Below are positions 9,254 to 18,500 of a stretch of DNA of 64,000 nt, piece by piece. The translations under genes and the position numbers were made by a program. The DNA lies in contig JANBVI010000064.1 in NCBI GenBank assembly GCA_024239075.1, positions 124,001 to 188,000 of the forward strand. The letters run 5' to 3'. The notes beneath the pieces are model-generated. The model saw only the letters and a list, made by a program, of their open reading frames with translations, had not been told where the DNA came from and did no database searches. Within the stretch, counting starts at the first letter, position 1, and each line of letters begins with the position of its first letter. This DNA comes from Fischerella sp. CENA71. GTDB lineage: Bacteria; Cyanobacteriota; Cyanobacteriia; Cyanobacteriales; Nostocaceae.

Positions 9254-12200
9254 TCACTCATCTTCTAAAACTGATGATTCAGTTTGAAAAATATGCTGTA
9301 AACAATCTAGTTGAAGCTGAATAATTGCACTGATTTGAAGTAATGATTTTTGTCGAGCTTCTAAAAAATTGCTGTGAGCTTTTGTGAGTCGAGAAGTGTT
9401 TTCAATTAGATGTTGACATAACTGATTTCGGAAATTTATCATATGTTCTTGATGATCATAATTATGATTTATTGAACTAGAAACGGAGACAAATTGATAA
9501 TTGTCATGTTGTATCGTACTGACATGGGATTTTTTTGATTTTTCTACAAATTCATCACTTTTTACAGAATTCTGCTTAAAATAATGATCTAATCGTTCAA
9601 AGTCCTTACAATCAAGTAGCTTATACTGTTGCTTTTCATCACCTTTAATCGGAACATTTGAAGATGTATCTTGGAAAAAATTTTTTTCTTTATCCTTTAA
9701 TGGTGTGATGTTCAAGTCATTGCTATTCCAAGTTATCGTTCTAACCTTGGGATAGCTTTTTCTAGTATTTTCTTGGACTTGAGAATACAGTGATGACAAG
9801 TCCATTTTTACCCTATGACTGAGGAGTTTTGCTAATCCTTTAACAATACAACTATGCTCGTCTATCCCTCTTTTGTTGAGAGAAACTGTCATATGTTCTT
9901 TTTGCGTGAGATTTCTACTAATCCATCTTGAACAGTTACTCCCAGCACCAACTTCAAGAAATATTCTGGCGCCGTCTTCCCAGACGCGCTGAATTAGCCG
10001 AGGGAAATCAAGCTGTTGAACAAGCATTTTGGCAATATTGTGTCCAATAGAATCACTGTTGAGGGTAATAGGTTTGTATTCTGCGGCAGAATAAAAAACT
10101 GTATTTGGTATGTTTTGGGTAGGTAAGGTATTTAGTTTAACAAGTTCATCATATTCAGAACGTATTGGCGCACAATGAATCACATGATTGAAAGGAGCGC
10201 TAAAAGCATCACAATTGAGCATTTTGATGACTTTTTGACAAGCTTTTGTCTCACCAGCGATCCCTACTTCTTCTGGGGTATTGATGAGAGTTAAGTAAAC
10301 ACGATCCTCATGTTTAAGAACTTCTTGAACGCGGGAAACTGGACACATGAGAATGTACGTACTCCAAAACTCTTCACCTTCACTATTCTGTTCCTGGGGT
10401 AATTCCCAATATTTGCGAACTGCATTTTTAGGGCCGGATAATTGGGTTTTAAACAGAGCAGATGAGTTTAAACCTTCACTACCTTCGTGAAAATGTGTCC
10501 AAATACCTTGAGAAAGCATTATACTCGTTTCGCCCAGGCTATACCCAAAGGTACATTGAGGCTGTAGTTGGAAATAATTTCTCAGAATAGCAGTTAATAA
10601 TCCAGCAACACCGACCTCAGATTCGAGCATTGCAACTGGATCATTTATAAATTGCTGCTCCAGTATTTCTAGTTGCTTCGTTGATAATTTGCTCAGGCTT
10701 CTGGGATAGAGAATTTTCTCTATATTATTGACACGAGTATAAACGCTTTTGATGATCGGATCTTCGTAAATTTTGGGAAACAAGCGGAAGAGATTGCGGG
10801 CAATTCCGAGATAAGAACTGTAAGCACCAGGATAAACGAAAGCTACCTTGCCTTTCTTCCCTAGCGGTTTTGGCGTAAAATAGCTACCGACAGGTGTTTG
10901 CCACTCTTTACCTGTATTGAAAGCATCGACAACACCCTTAAGAGCGCGCTGAATTTCTCGGATTAATTCTTGTTGATTACGTCCAAGAATTGCCAGTGTG
11001 TAAGTCGAATTTTGACGTTGTTGAAAAGCTCTAAAAGTAAGACTGGCAGCAGTAGATAGAGAAGTGCAATCGGCTATTGTTTGTTGTAGAGAACGGAGCT
11101 GCTCTAGTAAAGTTGCACAATCCTCAGCTGCGATCGCAAACAGATAAAAAGGCATCTGTTCTAAATATCTGCTGCTACGCTGTATCTGAGTTACTTCTTC
11201 CGACAAAATTAAATGTGCGTAACTGCCATCAATCTCCATACTGTTAATAGCAGCAATTCTTTTAGTAGCTCCTTTCTCTACAAACCAAGGCTTTGATTCA
11301 GGAGCAACATAAAAGGGACTATTTTGCCAGATCTGAGCCATTTTGGGAGCAGACCATTGGGGAACACCAGGAATATAACGGTGATACAAACAGAGTGCTG
11401 TTTTAATTAAACTGACTATTCCTGATGCAGCATAAGTATGACCAATGTTGGCTTTGACACTACCAATCGCACAACTGAGTTCAGACTGCTGAGTCTGATA
11501 AGCTCGCATCAAACCTAGCATTTCTGATTCATCTTGCTGGGGAACTCCACTGGCAAAAACTTCCAGATAGCCAATGTCCTTGGGTTTAATACCTGCCAAA
11601 TCAAAAGCAAGTTGACATACTTGCGTGACTGCTTGTGAGTCAGGTAATGTGTGAGAGCAAGAATCATGCTTCAAGATATTGAGAGCATCAACTACCGCAT
11701 AGATGCGGTCATTGTCTTGCTGTGCTTTTGTGTAGAGCTTCAATACTACGGCGGCGGCACCTTCGCCTAGCATCCAACCATTAACATTTTGGTCATAACT
11801 GAAAGTATTAACGCCTGTGTTGGATTTTGCTGTTTGATTTTGCACCAAAAGACTAAGGCTATTCTCAGCAAGTTCGACAGCACCGACAACTACAGCGTCT
11901 ACTTCTCCAATTGCAAGTAGCTTTTTTGCAACCTCCACAGCTTTGAATATAGAATGTTGTTCAGCAACTAGTGTGAATAAAGGACCAGCAAAATTCCAGA
12001 GATTGGAAATAGTGTCTTTCGCTTCCGGTTTCAAAATACGCAGAGAAAGTTCTGTGGCGGCAACAATAATAACTGCTACCCTGCTTCCTTGGTTTAGGTT
12101 GACATCTTTGATAGCATTGTCAGCAACCTTGAGCATCAACAGTTCTTGAGGTTTAAATTTGTCTTCCTCAAATGCTAATTTAAAATCCGAAAAATCTATT

Positions 12201-12436
12201 TCAAAATCTTTGATGTATGCTCCTGAAGGTGCAACATTAGTGTCAAAATTATTATTCTTTATCCAATTCTCTTGGATGATAACTTCTTGCCATCTCTCAG
12301 AAGGAAAAGCACTAAAGTGTTGGCTTACTTCATAAACGCTGCGTTCAAAAGCATCTAATCCTGGACAACCACCTAAAAAGCAATCCATGCCAACAATAGC
12401 TACTTTAGGATTTTTAATTTGTTCATCTTTTTCCAT
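9254..12436 (-). CDS. PfaB/Hgl-like ketosynthase-like plus acyltransferase protein
   Basis: 1060 residues. The first ~430 are a ketosynthase fold (V-A-I-V-G-M-D at the N-terminus, G-W-M-L-G-E-G-A-A near 220) but the active-site Cys is missing and the usual E-A-H-G-T-G is replaced by E-V-F-A-S-G; only the N-I-G-H-T histidine remains. A condensing role is therefore unlikely and a chain-length-factor-like or structural role more so. An acyltransferase follows, with the nucleophile in F-G-Y-S-L-G-E. The last ~80 residues are helical and Gln/Leu-rich and recall the linker helices of the large PKS. This architecture is that of PfaB and of the HglC/HglD-type proteins of heterocyst glycolipid synthesis. 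I cannot assign a specific hgl symbol from sequence alone. Confidence 0.8.
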   Translation of the reverse strand: MEKDEQIKNPKVAIVGMDCFLGGCPGLDAFERSVYEVSQHFSAFPSERWQEVIIQENWIKNNNFDTNVAPSGAYIKDFEIDFSDFKLAFEEDKFKPQELLMLKVADNAIKDVNLNQGSRVAVIIVAATELSLRILKPEAKDTISNLWNFAGPLFTLVAEQHSIFKAVEVAKKLLAIGEVDAVVVGAVELAENSLSLLVQNQTAKSNTGVNTFSYDQNVNGWMLGEGAAAVVLKLYTKAQQDNDRIYAVVDALNILKHDSCSHTLPDSQAVTQVCQLAFDLAGIKPKDIGYLEVFASGVPQQDESEMLGLMRAYQTQQSELSCAIGSVKANIGHTYAASGIVSLIKTALCLYHRYIPGVPQWSAPKMAQIWQNSPFYVAPESKPWFVEKGATKRIAAINSMEIDGSYAHLILSEEVTQIQRSSRYLEQMPFYLFAIAAEDCATLLEQLRSLQQTIADCTSLSTAASLTFRAFQQRQNSTYTLAILGRNQQELIREIQRALKGVVDAFNTGKEWQTPVGSYFTPKPLGKKGKVAFVYPGAYSSYLGIARNLFRLFPKIYEDPIIKSVYTRVNNIEKILYPRSLSKLSTKQLEILEQQFINDPVAMLESEVGVAGLLTAILRNYFQLQPQCTFGYSLGETSIMLSQGIWTHFHEGSEGLNSSALFKTQLSGPKNAVRKYWELPQEQNSEGEEFWSTYILMCPVSRVQEVLKHEDRVYLTLINTPEEVGIAGETKACQKVIKMLNCDAFSAPFNHVIHCAPIRSEYDELVKLNTLPTQNIPNTVFYSAAEYKPITLNSDSIGHNIAKMLVQQLDFPRLIQRVWEDGARIFLEVGAGSNCSRWISRNLTQKEHMTVSLNKRGIDEHSCIVKGLAKLLSHRVKMDLSSLYSQVQENTRKSYPKVRTITWNSNDLNITPLKDKEKNFFQDTSSNVPIKGDEKQQYKLLDCKDFERLDHYFKQNSVKSDEFVEKSKKSHVSTIQHDNYQFVSVSSSINHNYDHQEHMINFRNQLCQHLIENTSRLTKAHSNFLEARQKSLLQISAIIQLQLDCLQHIFQTESSVLEDE

Positions 12437-12538
12437 TACTTAATCTCTGGATATGTATTTTTTAGAGAGAAATTAGGAGTGTAAGTAAACAAGTTAGACA
12501 AAAAATAATAAATATCCACTTGTCCTTTTTTGATCATT

Positions 12539-15500
12539 TTAATCTTTAAATATTCTGGGCAAAATAGTTGCTTTTGCTCCAATTATGCGATTATATATTT
12601 TCCCTTGGTTATCGTGTGCAATCACATCAGCAGTAACGAATGATTCTGTCTTTAACTTCACTTCACAAGAAACGTAAAATGGTTGATCAAATGGTATGGG
12701 TGCGAATTGTTCAAAAGTTTTAATTTCTGAGGGTAAACAACCTTGTTGATGAAAATGTTGCGTCCAGAGCCAAAGTGCATGAACCTGAACATCTGCAATA
12801 TAGGGATTAAAAGTTTTTACAGGAAATTGTCCTTGTTTACTTTCCTCAACATTTGCCAAAGAACATTCTATAGTTATTTTTTCAGGGCTAGCATTTAAGA
12901 TCGTTTTTACACCCTGAAAACAAGACCCATGAAATAAGCTTAATGCCCCATTTTGGTAAAGTGATTCATCAGAACCAAGAATGATTTCTTCTTGTTTTAA
13001 TTTATATGATTCATAATGAGGAAAAACTGTAATTTTCTGCTTAATTTTTATCTGACTACTGAAATGATAACGAGTTTTCCCTTCTGGATTATTACTCCAT
13101 ATTTTAGCATCAAAATCTATCTCATCAACTTCATTTTTAGAAATTTCTTGCAAATCTAAAATATATTCAGTTGGCTGAGTTTCATCAAAAACAATTCCTT
13201 TCAAAACTTTGAAGTTTGAGCAACTAAATGATTTGTAGCCAGGATAGAGTTGTTCACAGGTATTCGCAATCCACGTGAGAGCGCAAGTGGCAGGTAAAAC
13301 TGGACGACCAGCAATGACATGATCTTGTAAAAATGGATTAGCTGCTAAAATTAATCGGCGCTGGATACGATATTTTTTCAAATCTGGGTTGGACGACTGA
13401 GGTATGTATACTAAGGGACTACCTATTACTACTTGGGTAGTTTGTTGATTTAATGGTGCTAGTTCATCAACTAACATCTGAGTTCCAAATTCTATAGGAA
13501 TAGTTTCTATACCCCTTTCAACAAAAGCTTTTTTCAATTCTGGTGTTACCATGCCACTATCCCAAGGTCCCCAATTAATCGCAACGACATGACAATTTGG
13601 ATAGTTGCGTTTAACAAGATGAGCGGACTTGTTGAGAATTTCATTAGCGATCGCATAATCTGACTGACCAATATTCCCGTAAAAACCCACTACAGAAGAA
13701 AACAAGACTAAATAATTAAGTTGGCTAGGTGACACACAACGCAACAGGTTTTCCAAACCTGCAACTTTGGTAGTATAAACAATTTCAAAGTCCCGTTCTG
13801 ATTTATTTTCAATCCGCTTATCTGCTAGATTACCAGCCCCGTGAATAATTCCCGTTACTGCACCCAAACGCTCAACTGCTGTAGTAACTTGCTCTTGGAT
13901 CTGTGCTGCATCGGTTATATCTACACTCAAATACTCCGCTTGTCCACCAGCCTCTTCAATTGCTCGTAGTGTTGCTTGAATTTCTCGTCTGGATGAAATA
14001 GCCTTGTATTTTTTCTGCACCATTGCAGGTGTAGGCTTTTCTCCTCTGGCGATAAAATCATCCATAATCCGCTTTTTCAATTCCCCTTCAGTCGAGCAGC
14101 CTTCAGCCCACACAGGTTCGGGATCTACAGGCGAACGTCCTAGCAGAATGAATTTGCATTGATAATGCTGTGCTAGCTTGATCACACATTGAGCCGTGAT
14201 TCCTTTTGCACCACCACTGACGAGAAAAACTTGAGATTGGGGAGAAGACGTGGTGAGTGGAAGACCTGGTGACGCGGAGAGTATTTCATTTGTATTCCCC
14301 TTGTCCCCGTGTCCCCTATCTCCCCGTGTCTCTGGCTTGCAGACTAAAGTTGCTCGTCCTTGTGAACTATATCCAACTTCAGCAATTAACTGATTGGGAT
14401 CATGAAGTTCGTTAAGGATGTACCGCACTGATGTTTGAGTATCAATATCGGGACTCAGATCAATTGCACGGCAAAATACAGTTTCCCATTCCTGATTCAG
14501 GGTTTTGGTTAATCCAAATAATCCGCCACTAATGACACCAAAGTTGGTTTTGCAGCCTAGTCCAAACTGGCCATCAAGACGAGCAACAGTAAGGAAGCAA
14601 CTGCGCCCTTGAGATGCTGCTTGATTGAGTGATACTTTGAGGTGTTTGGCGATAAGAAAGACATGACGCAGGAGTGCTTTCTCAGTTTCCAAGTAAAGGA
14701 CGTGATTACTTAGATCATCATGACTATCGGGATTGAGATGGATAAAAGCAGCAATTTGACCATACTGAGAAGCGATCGCTTCTAACTGATTTTGCAAATG
14801 CTCTTCACTCAAATTTGCCAGCATCACCCGATTGATTCCTTCTGGTAAAGGTAATTGATCTGCAATTAAGGTTTGAGGAAAACTCAATACAACTACTTTC
14901 CAGTCACGCTGCAAAAGAGCTAGAGCTAATTCTGAAGTCATGGGGGTGCCATCATCAGTCAGCAAAGCAATATGCTTCTCAGGTAAGGAAAAATCCAATA
15001 TATCTGGTTCAGGAAGGAATTTGAGATGAACTGTACTGCGGAGAATATTATGACTGACTTCAGATTGCTGGTTGTAAGGCTTGGCTAGAAGTGTTTTTTT
15101 TTCCAGCACATTAGCCTGTTGTTTCATGTAGTCAACGATTTGACCAAGGGTACGTAATTCTCCCAATTCTTCAGGATTGGGCTTAGGCAAATCTGGGCAT
15201 AACTCCAGTAGCCCTCCCAAAATCTCAACTCGTTTAATGGAATCAATACCTAAATCCGCTTCCATATCCATTGACAGCTCCAACATCTCAACTGGATAGC
15301 CCGTCTTGTCACTGACTACGTTTAGTAGAATTTGACTGAGGTCAGTTAAGTCAACGGATGGAACAGGCAAAGTGGATTCTTCTGAAGTACCAAGAGTAAC
15401 GGGAACTACCGAGGAAGAAGCTATGTGTAAATCTTTGCTATCCGTGTGCGTCGCCGCATCACTCTCATCCAAAGCAACTTCTTGTGTTGTCTTCACAGAT

Positions 15501-18500
15501 ACAGATTCAACCTCAGTACTTCCTGGGATCAGAGTCTGCAAATATTCTACGATTTGACCAAGACTACGTTGTTTTTCTAGTTCTTCGAGATTGGGTTTGG
15601 ACAAATCTGGGTATAATTCCAGTAAAGCTCCCAGAATTTCAACTCTTTTAATGGTATCAATTCCCAAGTCTACCTCTGTATCCATCCACAATTCCAGCAT
15701 TCCTAGTGGATAGCCCGTCTTTTCACTGACTATATTTAGTAGAGTCTGAATGAAGCTCGATTCATCAATGGTTATAGGTAATGAAGGTACATTTGAAGAT
15801 GGAATGACAAGAGCATCAGAGGTAGTTATGGAAACTGGTTTTGTGTCATGACTAGTGCTATTGTAAGCACCATTACTAGCACCATTACTCACACCATTGC
15901 TTGTGCCATTACTAGCACCATTACTCACACCATTACTCACACCATTGCTTGTGCCATTGATTAAAACAGGCTCAAAGTCAGTTATAAAGCTGTGAGTGGG
16001 TACAGCAACAGATGCGGTAGTTTTACCATTGACTGCAACCGGAGCAGCAGAAGTATGTTCATCACTAAATACAGCAGGCTGTTTTGTGTTTATCGTCGCA
16101 AGTAGCTGACTGTAATACTGCTGGAGCAATTGGAAATACTTTTTGGTTTGTTCTGTTTGATGGTTTAGATATTGATCGTGGACGCGCAGTGTTTCACCAT
16201 GATGTTCGTGAAAGCGCATGATACTACGCTCAGAGTAGGAGAGAGCTATTTGTTTAGTTTCTGCATCTTGATGAGAGAATTTATCATTGACCAGCAAAGA
16301 ATTATATTGTTGCATCAATTGGAAAAAGGTTTTGGTATATTCCGTCTGATGCTTCAAAGATTGTTCATGAACACGCAAGGTGTCACGTTGATTGCGATTA
16401 AATTGTATCAGGCTGTATTCTAAACTATCTAAAACTAGTTGATAATTTTGAGTAGGTTCTGGACTTGTTTGCATTTGTGCTTTAGGAGTTGCTTGAGGGT
16501 ATTTCTTCAGATCGGAAGATTTTTCTGGATTATTACCGTTTGCAACTGGTATGGACTGGTTACGGTGTGTATTATCAGGTTGGGAGATGGGCATCTGATC
16601 TATCTTTTGAGTAGGGGGAGTAGATAGGGTATTTATCTCAGAGGACTTATCTTTTGTAGGTAGAAGACTAACTTTATGCCCGTTTTGCAAGGCTTTTTCA
16701 AAAGCTTGTTTTGTTTTTTCTGAGACGTAGTTAGAACCATTTAGCTGGACAATCAGCTGCTTATTATTTTTGATTTCTGGTGTTTTCTGCTCAAGTTGAT
16801 AGGTATCGGGATTTTTTAAAGATAAGCCAGCGACACGTAACTGCATAACAGCTTCTCGAAAACAGCGATCGCTATCTTTTTGATAACTACCATTCAAAGC
16901 CACAGCTAAATGAGGTTGATCACGGAGGATATCTTTGACTAAGTTGGTCAGAATGCCTTTAGGGCCAAACTCAATGAAACAATAGCCACCTTGAGCATAA
17001 ATGTTTTCAATCTCTTGCTTAAAATGTACCTGATTAATCAGATGTTGTTTGAGGACTTTTTGAATTGCTTGTGGTTCTTTCGGGTAACACTCTCCTGTCA
17101 CATTAGTGTACACAGGGATTGTTGGCTCTTTGAAATTAACTTCCTCAATTGCTTGGGCAAAGGGTTTCTGAGCATGAGCTACCAATGGTGTATGAAAAGC
17201 TGCTGAAACAGGTAGCAAGACGGTAGAAAAAGCTTTTGCTTTCAGTTGCTCCTGTAGTTGAGTGATCTCAGCTTTTGCCCCTGCCAAAACCACTTGACTT
17301 GGAGAATTCAAGTTAGCAATGGTTACTAAAGGAAAATTCTTGATGATTTCTTCAACTTGACTGACATCACCTTTAACTGCAAGCATCGCTCCTGCATCAA
17401 ACTCAGGATCGCTTGGTGCAGCCATCGCTTGACCCCTGGCTTTAACCAGGAAAAAGTAATCTTCCTCACTGAGAACACCCGCAGCCCACAGAGCCGTCAA
17501 TTCTCCAAAGCTGTGTCCGACGAGAAAATCTGGCTGGAATCCTGCCTGGTGTAATAGCTTATACAAACTAATGCTGAAAGCTGCAATTGCAGCTTGTGCA
17601 TATTCTGTCTTTTGCAATGCTTCAACCTGTGACTGTTTTTGAGCTTGATCAAAAACAGGTGGAGGGAAAACTATTTCGGAAACGGGTTTGAGGCCATCTT
17701 TGCAGAAAAGGTTATCTATCTGACTATAAGTTTGTCGCAAGCAAGGAAAGTTGATGACAAGTTCTCGACCCATTTCCAGGTATTGAGAACCTTGACCAGA
17801 AAACAAAGCAACTACTTTGCCTTCACTTGGCAAACTCGTTTTGCGGTAATAAATTCCTTGGGGATGCTCCCAAGATTCTACTTGTGGCTTAGTGGTGAGC
17901 AAGTCAATACTGGTCTGCAATAATTTGCAAGCCTCAGTCAAAGATTCGGCGACAAATCCAACTCTCGCATTTGTGGGGGGAATTTCTGATGATTGACATG
18001 TTGCAATTAGTTGTGCATAATACCGTTCTTTTTCTGGAGATTGCAACTGACCCAAAATTTCCTGACAGCGTGATTTTAACTGTTCAGGTGTTAATGCAAA
18101 TAACAATACTGATTGGGGGGTATTATGTAAACGATAAGGGCGATCGTGTTCACTAGAGTACTCTTCTAACACAATGTGGTAATTTGTGCCACCAAAACCA
18201 AAGGAACTTACTCCTGCACGTCTTGGTAGTTCTCCTTGAGAGCGCATCCAAGGCCTAGTTTTTGTATTCAAATACAACGGTGAGTTTTCAAGACCTAGTT
18301 TAGGATGTGGTTGAGTGATATTAATGGTTGCTGGTAATACTTTGTGGTGTAAGGCTAAGGCTGTTTTTATGAGACTTGCAGCACCCGCAGCGGCTTTTGC
18401 ATGTCCAATCTGTGATTTAACACTTCCAAGTGCAATATGTTGTGTTCGGGAATTGTTTTCGCTAAAAACTTCTTTGAGAGCCGTAAATTCGGCGGGATCT

